From Fibrobacter sp. (lineage in GTDB: Bacteria > Fibrobacterota > Fibrobacteria > Fibrobacterales > Fibrobacteraceae): a stretch of DNA of 64,000 nt. The stretch spans positions 1 through 64,000 of the forward strand of contig JAFVTX010000050.1 of the NCBI GenBank assembly GCA_017503015.1. Direction: 5' to 3'. The notes under the pieces were generated by a model. The model was given only the letters and a program-made list of their open reading frames with translations, was not told the origin of the DNA and did no database searches. The number at the start of each line of letters is the position of its first letter. Positions within the stretch are counted from its first letter, which is position 1. The position numbers and the translations under genes were made by a program. Below are positions 1 through 7,614 of this stretch, piece by piece.

Positions 1-70
1 GAGGGGGAGGTATCCCCCTGGCTCGCACGCGCTTGCGCTTGTTGCTCACCACCCCCTCTTGCCGGAATCG
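1..70. repeat. Possible edge copy of a GC-rich intergenic repeat
   Basis: The first bases form a short palindrome (GGGGGA, 4-nt loop, TCCCCC) followed by GC-rich non-coding sequence. The same style of hairpin opens the larger repeats at 11.06 kb and 35.85 kb, so this may be a third, diverged copy cut by the window edge. The similarity is limited to the hairpin. Confidence 0.3.
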
Positions 71-92
71 CCCCGCAGGCAGCCTCGGGTAT

Positions 93-123
93 AAAAAATC
101 CCGCTTTCTTTCAGAAAGCGGGA
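93..123 (-). terminator. Rho-independent terminator of tRNA-Thr
   Basis: A hairpin with arms CCCGCTTTCT and AGAAAGCGGG lies just downstream of the minus-strand tRNA. On the minus strand it is followed by a T-run (the A-run at 93-98). Confidence 0.8.
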
Positions 124-129
124 CTTTCG

Positions 130-202
130 AGCCACCCAGCAGATTTGAACTGCCGACCTGCTGATTACGAATCAGCTGCTCTACCAGCTGAGCTAGAGTG
201 GC
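130..202 (-). tRNA. tRNA-Thr (CGT anticodon)
   Basis: On the minus strand the 73-nt sequence folds as a cloverleaf. The acceptor arms GCCACTC and GGGTGGC pair, the D-loop is AGCTCAGCTGGTAGAGC, the anticodon loop is TTCGTAA (anticodon CGT) and the T-loop is TTCAAAT. The CCA end is not encoded. A terminator hairpin follows directly. Confidence 0.95.
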
Positions 203-320
203 GTTGCGGGCTCAAAGATAGCAACAGGGCCTTTTTTTGTCAATATCGGGGCTGTTTCGGTTGGCAAGATTCCCGAATTTTTCTATGATTGCTCACAAAA
301 TTTCAAAATGGATGCATATT

Positions 321-1007
321 ATGGCTAACGAAGCAAATGCGAACAACTCTGAAATCAAGGAATTTTTTGTCCATCACGGCACCAAGGTCGTGGTGGCCCT
401 GGTGGTCATCCTCGTCGTAGTGGCGGGCGTGGTCCAGCTGAGGGATTCCCGCAAGGCCGCCTCCGCCGAACAGACGGAACTTTTGGGCGCGGGTATGACC
501 ATGCTCTACGCAAACGATAAGGACAACGCCCTGGCCGAATTCGAATCCAAGATTAACAGCCGTTCCCTGGAAGGCCTGGCTCTTGCCAAGGCATGCCTCT
601 ATGCGGGCAACATCAAGTACGAAAAGGGTGACCTGGACGGTGCCGCCGCCATGTTCCAGAAGTCTTTGGACAACGCCGGTTCTGTGGTGCTGGTCCGCTC
701 TGCCGCCCTCCACGGTCTTGCCTCCGTGAAGATGGAAAAAGAAGACTACGCCGCTGCCGCCAACCTGCTGGAAAAGTATGTGAGCGAGTTCGGCAAGCGC
801 ACCGGCGACAAGGAAGACCGCTTCCAGAAAGAAGAACCTGTGGACGAGGCCCCCATGGTGGCCGACGCCATGTGGAAGCTTACGCTGGTCTATCAGCAGC
901 AGGGTCTTGACGCCAAGGCCAAGAACACCGCCGAACGCCTGCTGGAAGTCTACGGCGACAACCAGAACTACGCCGACAAGGCCCAGAAGTTCCTGGCTTC
1001 CCTGTAG
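321..1007 (+). CDS. TPR-repeat membrane-anchored protein (YfgM/TPR_21-like)
   Basis: The protein has 228 residues from the ATG at 321. An in-frame ORF extends upstream to 237, but the extra sequence does not look coding. Residues 18-36 form one hydrophobic helix (VVVALVVILVVVAGVVQL). The rest is helical with TPR-like spacing (ALAKACLYAGNIKYEKGDL, AAMFQKSL, ALHGLASVKMEKEDYAAAANLLEKY). This architecture resembles YfgM-like proteins, in which a periplasmic TPR domain assists secreted protein folding at SecYEG. The family is inferred from architecture, and a generic TPR protein remains possible. No strong Shine-Dalgarno is visible before either start. Confidence 0.7.
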   Translation: MANEANANNSEIKEFFVHHGTKVVVALVVILVVVAGVVQLRDSRKAASAEQTELLGAGMTMLYANDKDNALAEFESKINSRSLEGLALAKACLYAGNIKYEKGDLDGAAAMFQKSLDNAGSVVLVRSAALHGLASVKMEKEDYAAAANLLEKYVSEFGKRTGDKEDRFQKEEPVDEAPMVADAMWKLTLVYQQQGLDAKAKNTAERLLEVYGDNQNYADKAQKFLASL

Positions 1008-1034
1008 TTCCGAAACGGTTCATTCAGTGTAATT

Positions 1035-1130
1035 GTCATGCCCGCCACCGTGCGGGCATCTCCTTTATGACGCCCCCCAGGCAGAGTTCACTTGTCATCC
1101 TGAGCCACGTATGTGGCGAAGGATCCAGGC
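1035..1130. repeat. Two REP-like palindromes (GTCATGCC and GTCATCCTGAGC types)
   Basis: Positions 1035-1063 hold GTCATGCCCGC, a short spacer, GCGGGCATCTCC. Positions 1094-1130 hold GTCATCCTGAGCCAC, a spacer, GTGGCGAAGGATCCAGG. Both belong to a dispersed intergenic family seen at a dozen places in this window. They lie between the convergent ends of the TPR gene and gmk. Confidence 0.7.
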
Positions 1131-1139
1131 CCGAAGAAT

Positions 1140-1697
1140 TTATTCCTTCAGTATGGCCCTGAGCTCGTCCGCCGCACGTTCCAGGTCGTCGTTCACGATG
1201 GTGTATTCGTACTTGCCCTTGGTCTTCGCGAACTCCATCTCTTTCTTGGCGTTGTGGAGTCGGGTCTGGATGACCTCTTCGGAATCGGTACCGCGACCCC
1301 GGAGCCTGCGTTCCAGTTCCTGTTCGCTGGGCGGCAAAATCAAGATGCCCGTGGCGTCGGGATAGACCTTGTCGAAGTTCACCTTGCCGAAAACGTCCAG
1401 GTCAAAGAGAACCCGCTTGCCCTGCTTGAGCATGTCTTCTACAAAACTCTTGGGCGTGCCGTAGTAGTTCCCGTGGACCAGGTTGTATTCCACCAGGGCG
1501 TCGTCCTTGATCATCTGTTCGAACTCTTCCTTGGTCTTGAAAAAGTAGTGGACCCCGTTCACTTCGCCCTCGCGGGGGGCGCGGGTGGTGGCGGAAATGG
1601 AATACACGATGTCGGGGAACTCCCCGATGACCTTGTCCTTCAGGGTGGTCTTGCCTGCGCCGCTGGCGGCGCTCATCACGAACAGCTTGGATTTCAT
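1140..1697 (-). CDS. gmk: Guanylate kinase
   Basis: The 185-residue protein phosphorylates GMP to GDP with ATP in the cytoplasm, a step of purine nucleotide supply. It begins with the P-loop SAASGAGKTTL at residues 9-19. GMP-binding features SATTRAPREGEVNGVHYFF, EYNLVHGNYYGTP and the lid-region arginines RRLRGRG follow. The length is slightly short but within the family range. The start codon overlaps the stop of the upstream glycosyltransferase in an ATGA arrangement (1694-1697), which indicates translational coupling. Confidence 0.96.
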   Translation of the reverse strand: MKSKLFVMSAASGAGKTTLKDKVIGEFPDIVYSISATTRAPREGEVNGVHYFFKTKEEFEQMIKDDALVEYNLVHGNYYGTPKSFVEDMLKQGKRVLFDLDVFGKVNFDKVYPDATGILILPPSEQELERRLRGRGTDSEEVIQTRLHNAKKEMEFAKTKGKYEYTIVNDDLERAADELRAILKE

Positions 1698-2605
1698 TTT
1701 TTATCCTCAATATACAACGGTCTCTGCTTGACTTCGTCATAGATGCGGCCGATGTATTCGCCCAAGATTCCAATGGAAATGAGCTGCACTCCGGCAAAGA
1801 ACACGATGGCCGTCATGAGGGATGCCCAGCCCGGCACTGTGGTGGCGGGGGAGAGGATTTTTTCCAGGATGGACCAGACGAAAACGCCGAAGGCAACGAG
1901 GGTGGCGAACAGTCCGATGTAGAAACTGACTTTCAGCGGGGCGGAACTGAATCCGGTGATGCCGTCCCCAGCTAGGTGGAGCATCTTACGCAGTGGGTAT
2001 TTGGACGAACCGGCAGTACGTTCGGCCCGGTCGTACTTGACGCCGATCTTCTTGAAACCTACCCAGCACACCAGCCCGCGCAAGAAACGGCTCCGTTCCG
2101 GCAGGTTTTTCAGCTGATCGACAACGCAGCGGTCCATCAGGCGGAAATCCCCGGTGTCGGGAGGAATCTCGATGTTGGTGAGCTTGCCGATGAGCCTGTA
2201 GAAGCAGTAGGCGGAAAAACGCTTGAATATGGTCTCGCCCTTGCGTTTGTTACGTTGTGCGTAAACCACCTGGTAGCCTTCACGCCATTTCTCGAGCATC
2301 TCGTGGATGAGGGCGGGAGGGTCCTGCAGGTCTCCGTCGATAATCACTACCGCATCACCTTGGGCATGGTCCAGCCCGGCGCTGAAAGCGGCTTGGTGCC
2401 CGAAATTTCGGCTGAAGTTCACCAACTTGTTGGCGGACCCTGCAGGAATCAGCCCTTCCAGGATTTCCCGGGTGCGGTCCTTGGAACCGTCGTTCACGAA
2501 AATCAGTTCGTGCTCGATTTCCTTGAGTTCTTCTTCCAGAACCCGGTAGGTTTCGGCAACGATTTCTTCTTCGTTATAGACGGGGATGATGACGGACAGG
2601 AGCAT
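1694..2605 (-). CDS. Family 2 glycosyltransferase, DPM1/GtrB-like, membrane-bound
   Basis: The protein has 303 residues. The N-terminal GT-A domain starts LLSVIIPVYNEEEIV and contains the nucleotide-binding FVNDGSKDRT, the DxD-like IIDGDLQDPP and the conserved GDFRLMDR. Two hydrophobic segments near the C terminus (about 228-250 and 262-285) match the polyprenyl-phosphate sugar synthases (GtrB, ArnC, DPM1-like), which transfer a sugar from a nucleotide to a lipid phosphate at the inner membrane. It sits downstream of a large membrane glycosyltransferase and overlaps gmk by 4 nt. The sugar substrate cannot be read from sequence. Confidence 0.88.
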   Translation of the reverse strand: MLLSVIIPVYNEEEIVAETYRVLEEELKEIEHELIFVNDGSKDRTREILEGLIPAGSANKLVNFSRNFGHQAAFSAGLDHAQGDAVVIIDGDLQDPPALIHEMLEKWREGYQVVYAQRNKRKGETIFKRFSAYCFYRLIGKLTNIEIPPDTGDFRLMDRCVVDQLKNLPERSRFLRGLVCWVGFKKIGVKYDRAERTAGSSKYPLRKMLHLAGDGITGFSSAPLKVSFYIGLFATLVAFGVFVWSILEKILSPATTVPGWASLMTAIVFFAGVQLISIGILGEYIGRIYDEVKQRPLYIEDKK

Positions 2606-2638
2606 ACGAGTAATATAGTAATAAGAGTTACGCCCTGT

Positions 2639-2666
2639 GGGCTAGTTTCTAGTTACTAGAGATGCT
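2639..2666. repeat. Degenerate heptad array H1
   Basis: Three in-phase 7-mers ending in CTAG (GGGCTAG, TTTCTAG, TTACTAG) and a fourth weaker unit lie between two minus-strand glycosyltransferase genes. The 7-nt phase and the CTAG core match the arrays at 8.99, 46.76 and 60.91 kb. Confidence 0.5.
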
Positions 2667-2713
2667 GAAAAAACATTCTAGCGATTAATAACTTGGAACT
2701 GCGTCGAGGCCGC

Positions 2714-5302
2714 TTACGGTATCAGCACCGGATTCACGAAGTCCACGTGGCTGCAGTCGATGCTTCCCTTGGCCATCGTCTTGAGGGTGAGTTTCTGCAC
2801 CCCTTCGATGTTTGCGGTCAGGGTGTGGAGACTCCCGGCCTTGAACACCGGCGTTTCGGCAAGCACGTTGCCGTCGCCCAGCACCTGTACGGACACGCCT
2901 TCGCTGCAGAGGGATTCATCGTCCAGGCCAACTCCCGCGCGGAAGGTCTTGAATGCGGCCGCAAGACCATAGACGGTCTCTGAGGCGGCGTGGGTGGCGA
3001 TCCCGTTTTCAAAGACCTGTCCGTTGATAGTCAGGGGCTTGCCTTCGATGCTCTTGTTCACGCCTATGTTGCCCCATTCTTGCTTGTGGGATTCGGGCTG
3101 TAAATCTGTCAGCTTCTTGACACCGTTCCCTTCGTTGAAGAAGGTCTTGTTCACCTGGGCCAGGACCTTGTTTCCGTCCAGGACGATGTAGCGGAAGGTG
3201 TTGTAGCCGGGCTGCAACTTGTCGTAACCCACCAAGATGTTGTATTCTCCGGGAACGAAGACGGTATCCTTCAGTAGCACCCTGTCGTGCACAATCCGGA
3301 GAGCCCAGTTTTTGGGAGCGCCCCTCTGTTCCTTCAGCTTGAAATTCAGGAGTAGCGGGGATCCGCTTGGATTTATCGCAGCGCTGTCGCCTGTGGTTAA
3401 GGTGGCATTGTCATTTCCCCTTACGACCACACCTCTCGTAGGTTCGGAAACCTGGATGATGTTTGTGGGGTCGTAGTTCTTGCGTCCGTTGAACTTTGCA
3501 ATCTGCACCCAGTAGTTGTTGGTGATCAATACGTTCTTGACCCCTTCCAGGTCCATTTCCCGTTCAAACACGTCGCAGGTGGTGGCAATACGGTGTTCCA
3601 CCGCCTTCTTGTGGTAGGTCTGGCTATCCCAGCAGTCCAGGCCGCGGATGTAATAGACCTCGCCGTTGTACTTGTCCAGCAGTTCCTTAATCTTGCCGTC
3701 GTTCATCTGGCGGACCTTGTCGTAGTGGTAGGCGGATACGCCGTAGGCGATAAAGTGCCAGGGCCTGCCGTAGATGAACAGCTTGTTCGTGGGCTGCTGT
3801 TCGTTCAGCCATTTCCAGATTTCCTGCTCCTCGGTGGTCAGGTGGTTCCGGTTGTACATAACGTTACGGTTGAAGTCCGGCTTGTAATGGAAAGTCCAGC
3901 CCGCAAAGAGAAGCGTAAAGAGGAGTCCCAGTACCAGCACCGCCGAGGTCTGTTTTTTGGTCTTGGAATCGGTACCGAAATATTCAATCAGGTGGGCTAC
4001 CGGCAGGGCCGCCAAAAAAGCCATGCTGGGAATCATCACCAGGCTGTAGCGCTGGTTGATTTCGATGCCGAAGTCGCCGGACACGTTTTCCAAAATCATG
4101 TAGGTCTGAATATGGTACAGGGCGAGGAATACGAGAACTTCCAGATAGAACTTGTTGCCCTTGCGGAAATCCATGACGGCGCGGTAAATCAGGTACAAAA
4201 GCCCTGCAAGGAACAGCCAGTTGAAATAGGTGAGGAAGGGATTCACCAGTTCGCCCTTGTCGTTCAGGGGTTTGGTCATGACTTTCCAGTTGTTCACCAG
4301 GTCCTCGAAAAAATGACCGTGGGCGGAAAATTCACCGCCCTGGAATCCGAATCCCTGGAAATAACTGATGGTGAGCAGTGCCGGTACCGAGAACAGGGAG
4401 AGGAGTACGAAAAAGACGGGAGCCTTGAAATCTTTCTTGTCCAGCATTTTTGGTAGGGCAAACAGGATAAAGGGCAGCAGGCAGAAAACCGTCTCTTGGC
4501 GGGTCTGGGCAAAGAAGGCGAGGGTGAGGGCGAGGAGCGCCCAGTGCCGGACAGTGTTGCGGTCAAAGGCCCAGCGGAACACCAGCAGGGAAAGGGCCGA
4601 AAGGAAAATGTACAGGGGTTCTACCGACATGGCACGGAATTGGAAAAGTACCGTAGGCTGTAGCGCCATGAGTAGGGCTGCAAAGAACGCCAGCAGGGGC
4701 TGCCTTGTCCAGGCCACGATGGCGAGGAACATCAAGAGGAAGGTGAGCGGTAGCATCAGCAGTTCGCCCTTGAAAATCCAGTGCAGGTCGTTTCCCAGCA
4801 GGGGCATGCCCAACGTGTAGAGGAACGCAAGTCCCTTGGTCTTGAAGCTGTTGCTCTTGTTGGTGCAGTTCAGCATGCCGTTCTCGAATTCGCCCTGGTT
4901 GCAAGTGCCGGATTGGTGATTGAGGTACATGTTCTGGGCCACCGACATGAACACGCTTTCGTCGCTCTGGACCCTGTGACGGGCCTCTATCTGGGTGCCG
5001 GCGAAGACGGCGATGGCGATGGCCGAAATCAGGGCGGCAAGGGCGATGGGCTTTTCGGGGAGGATTCCCTTCAGCCATTCACGAAAGTCCTTGTTCAGGG
5101 AGACAAACAGGGCGATGCCTGCCACCAGCTGCACCATAAAGAGGGGAAGGGGCAGGTTCAGGTCCAAAATGCGGATGGTGTCCTTGTGGCCCACGTTAGG
5201 GCCCAGGTAGATAAGGAAGGGAATGGCCAGGGCTATAACGAGCCCGATAATTCCCGCGGGGTGCAGTAAGTTCTTGAGTAGCAACGAAATAAAGTTTTTC
5301 AT
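2714..5302 (-). CDS. Polytopic glycosyltransferase (GT39/ArnT-like) fused to a C-terminal NPCBM domain
   Basis: The protein has 862 residues from the ATG at 5302. The ORF extends to 5428, but that extension covers the AT-rich promoter region. The first half is strongly hydrophobic with about a dozen membrane segments and carries a DE pair in an early loop (RVQSDESVFMSVAQNMY), as in the PMT/ArnT superfamily that uses lipid-linked sugars. After a soluble stretch, residues about 738-862 read as an NPCBM carbohydrate-binding module: ENGIATHAASETVYGL, GVGLDDES, VQVLGDGNVLAETPVF and SIDCSHVDFVNPVL. The DPM1-like enzyme downstream would plausibly supply a lipid-linked donor. The acceptor is unknown, and the fusion is unusual. 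Confidence 0.8.
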   Translation of the reverse strand: MKNFISLLLKNLLHPAGIIGLVIALAIPFLIYLGPNVGHKDTIRILDLNLPLPLFMVQLVAGIALFVSLNKDFREWLKGILPEKPIALAALISAIAIAVFAGTQIEARHRVQSDESVFMSVAQNMYLNHQSGTCNQGEFENGMLNCTNKSNSFKTKGLAFLYTLGMPLLGNDLHWIFKGELLMLPLTFLLMFLAIVAWTRQPLLAFFAALLMALQPTVLFQFRAMSVEPLYIFLSALSLLVFRWAFDRNTVRHWALLALTLAFFAQTRQETVFCLLPFILFALPKMLDKKDFKAPVFFVLLSLFSVPALLTISYFQGFGFQGGEFSAHGHFFEDLVNNWKVMTKPLNDKGELVNPFLTYFNWLFLAGLLYLIYRAVMDFRKGNKFYLEVLVFLALYHIQTYMILENVSGDFGIEINQRYSLVMIPSMAFLAALPVAHLIEYFGTDSKTKKQTSAVLVLGLLFTLLFAGWTFHYKPDFNRNVMYNRNHLTTEEQEIWKWLNEQQPTNKLFIYGRPWHFIAYGVSAYHYDKVRQMNDGKIKELLDKYNGEVYYIRGLDCWDSQTYHKKAVEHRIATTCDVFEREMDLEGVKNVLITNNYWVQIAKFNGRKNYDPTNIIQVSEPTRGVVVRGNDNATLTTGDSAAINPSGSPLLLNFKLKEQRGAPKNWALRIVHDRVLLKDTVFVPGEYNILVGYDKLQPGYNTFRYIVLDGNKVLAQVNKTFFNEGNGVKKLTDLQPESHKQEWGNIGVNKSIEGKPLTINGQVFENGIATHAASETVYGLAAAFKTFRAGVGLDDESLCSEGVSVQVLGDGNVLAETPVFKAGSLHTLTANIEGVQKLTLKTMAKGSIDCSHVDFVNPVLIP

Positions 5303-5339
5303 GTTGTTCGAAAAATTTCGGGGTTCTTTTTTTGAATTT

Positions 5340-5356
5340 ACGCAAATATAATTTTT
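5340..5356. promoter_or_regulatory. AT-rich divergent promoter region
   Basis: The only spacer between the divergent glycosyltransferase and transketolase genes is AT-rich and includes TATAAT at 5347-5352 on the plus strand. No good -35 is seen at 17 nt, so the assignment is tentative. Confidence 0.3.
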
Positions 5357-5452
5357 TCTCATATAGGGGCTCTGCGGCCCTAGAATACCTTGAGAAAAAG
5401 GCCCAAAAAAACTAGATTTGGGGCGCAAAAATTATACCCAAAGAGGCCCGTC

Positions 5453-7525
5453 GTGCAAGACTCATTAGTTACCAAAGCCGCAGACAATGTCCGTATCCTT
5501 TCCGCCGCCATGGTCCAAAAGGCCAAGTCCGGTCACCCGGGTGGCGCCATGGGAGCTGCCGACGCCATAACGCTTCTCTATTCCGAGTTCTTGCGCTTCG
5601 ACCCCGACGATCCGAACTGGATGGCCCGCGACCGGTTCTTTATGGACCCCGGCCACATGAGCCCGCTCCTCTATTCCGAACTGGCCCTGGTGGGTCGGCT
5701 CACCATGGACGACATCAAGAATTTCCGCCAGCTGGGTTCCCGCACGCCGGGCCACCCCGAGGTAGATGTGGCTCTCGGTATCGAGAATTCTTCGGGCCCT
5801 CTCGGCATTGGTCACGGCATCGCCCTGGGTGCAGCCATTGCGGAACGCTTCATGGTGGAACGTTTCGGCTCTATCTTGGAACACAAGACGGTGTGCCTGG
5901 TTTCTGACGGTGGCCTCGAAGAGGAAATCGCTTACGGCGTGGGCCGTATCGCCGGCCACCTCAAGCTTTCTAATTTGATTTTCTTCTACGACGCGAACCA
6001 GGTGCAGTTGAGCTGCAAGACCGAAGAGGTCATGAGCCACGACTTTGTGGCCCAGTATGAATCCTGGGGATTCCGCGTTATCGAATGCGACGGCAGCAAC
6101 ATCGCCGAACTCCGCAAGGCCTTCACGGCGGCTTGGGCAGAGAAGGAGCGCCCGGTGCTCGTTTACGGCCACACCACTATGGCCAAGGGCGCCGTTGCCG
6201 AAGATGGCCGTAGCTACGAGGGCGAGGTCAGCACTCACGGCCAGCCTCTGAATGCTGCCGGAGCATCTACCGAAGCCACCGTTAAGAACCTGGGTGGCAA
6301 CCCCGAAGATCCGTTCCAGATTTTCGACGACGTGAAGGCCGGCTTCGAAGCTCGTAAGCAGGAACTTCGCGGTATCGCCGCCGAATGGAAAAAGCAGAAG
6401 GCCGAATGGGACAAGGCTAACGCTGAAAAGTCCGCCACTCTGAACGAATGGCTCTCGGGCAAGGCTCCCAAGTTGGACCTTTCCAAGCTTCCCATTAAGG
6501 AAGGCGTGGCTACCCGCGTTACCAGCGGTACGGTGCTGGGCTACCTGGCCGAAAATTACCACAACATCATTTGCAGTTCCGCAGACCTTTCCAACTCCGA
6601 CAACACCCAGGCCTTCCTCAACAAGACGGGTATTTTCCGCCCGAACGATTTCAAGGGGGCCTTTGTGCAGGTGGGCGTGGCGGAACTGACCATGGGCGCC
6701 ATCTGTAACGGTATCGCCCTGCATGGCGGGCTCTACCCGATTTGTGCCACCTTCTTTGTGTTCAGCGACTTCATGAAGCCTGCCATCCGTATGGCGGCTC
6801 TCATGGGACTCCCCGTGAAGTACGTGTTTACTCACGACAGTTTCCGCGTGGGCGAAGACGGCCCCACGCACCAGCCTATAGAGCACGAAACTCAAATCCG
6901 CCTGCTGGAAGACCTCAAGAAAGAAAATGGCAAGTCCGAGATGCTGGTGCTCCGTCCGGCAGATGCCTTCGAGACTCTGGCGGCTTGGGAAATGGCTTTT
7001 GAGAACAACGACAGCCCCACGGCTCTCATTCTGACCCGTCAGGTGGTGAAGAGCCTCCCCGGCGAAAATCGCTACGAAGCCGCCAAGGCCTGCCGTAAGG
7101 GTGCCTACATTGTAAGCGACAACACCGCCGCCGGCGAAAAGCCGGATCTGACCCTGGTGGCCAACGGCTCCGACGTGCTGCTGGAACACGAAGCCGCCGA
7201 AGTCCTCCGCGGCGAAGGCAAGAAGGTCCGCGTGGTTTCCATGATTAGCCCGGCCCTGTTCCTCTCCCAGCCCAAGGATTTCCGCGACAAGATTTTGGTG
7301 CCCTGGACTCCGGTGTTTGCCCTGAGCAGCGGCCTCCCGGTGCTGTTCGACCGTGTGGTGGGCGGCTTCGGCAAGGCTTGCGGTCTGGAACGCTTTGGCG
7401 CTTCCGCTCCGGCCGGCGTGCTGGAGAAGGAATTCGGCTACGTGCCCGAGGCCGTGGTCAAGGCCGCCAAGGAATACCTGGCAGAATTCGCCCAGAACGT
7501 GGCAGATTTTAAGGCTAAGAACTAA
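5453..7525 (+). CDS. tkt: Transketolase
   Basis: The 690-residue protein starts at a GTG at 5453, preceded by AAAGAGG at a 6-nt spacing. An ORF open from 5390 adds residues that do not match the family. Transketolase moves two-carbon units in the non-oxidative pentose phosphate pathway using thiamine diphosphate. The N terminus has the typical AAMVQKAKSGHPGGAMGAAD, the diphosphate-binding region is VSDGGLEEEIAYGVGRIAGHLKLSNLIFFYDANQ, and the pyrimidine domain has HDSFRVGEDGPTHQPIEHE and PADAFET. The usual GDG triplet reads SDG here, a mild deviation. The gene stands alone and divergent from the glycosyltransferase run. Confidence 0.93.
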   Translation: MQDSLVTKAADNVRILSAAMVQKAKSGHPGGAMGAADAITLLYSEFLRFDPDDPNWMARDRFFMDPGHMSPLLYSELALVGRLTMDDIKNFRQLGSRTPGHPEVDVALGIENSSGPLGIGHGIALGAAIAERFMVERFGSILEHKTVCLVSDGGLEEEIAYGVGRIAGHLKLSNLIFFYDANQVQLSCKTEEVMSHDFVAQYESWGFRVIECDGSNIAELRKAFTAAWAEKERPVLVYGHTTMAKGAVAEDGRSYEGEVSTHGQPLNAAGASTEATVKNLGGNPEDPFQIFDDVKAGFEARKQELRGIAAEWKKQKAEWDKANAEKSATLNEWLSGKAPKLDLSKLPIKEGVATRVTSGTVLGYLAENYHNIICSSADLSNSDNTQAFLNKTGIFRPNDFKGAFVQVGVAELTMGAICNGIALHGGLYPICATFFVFSDFMKPAIRMAALMGLPVKYVFTHDSFRVGEDGPTHQPIEHETQIRLLEDLKKENGKSEMLVLRPADAFETLAAWEMAFENNDSPTALILTRQVVKSLPGENRYEAAKACRKGAYIVSDNTAAGEKPDLTLVANGSDVLLEHEAAEVLRGEGKKVRVVSMISPALFLSQPKDFRDKILVPWTPVFALSSGLPVLFDRVVGGFGKACGLERFGASAPAGVLEKEFGYVPEAVVKAAKEYLAEFAQNVADFKAKN

Positions 7526-7536
7526 AGGCTACTCTT

Positions 7537-7605
7537 GTCATGCCCGCCTTGAGCGGGCATCTCCATTACATCGGTTCGGCGATTCCTGGTCAAGCCAGGA
7601 ATGAC
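7537..7605. repeat. Pair of REP-like palindromes
   Basis: GTCATGCCCGC/GCGGGCATCTCC (7537-7564) is followed by an inverted-orientation element GATTCCTGG/CCAGGAATGAC (7581-7605). They fill the space between the convergent transketolase and MacA-like genes and could form stable hairpins on either transcript. Confidence 0.7.
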
Positions 7606-7614
7606 AATGAGCGA

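Noticed and set aside
5465-7189. 574-codon open frame on the minus strand
   Set aside because: It is antisense to transketolase and has no recognisable motif.
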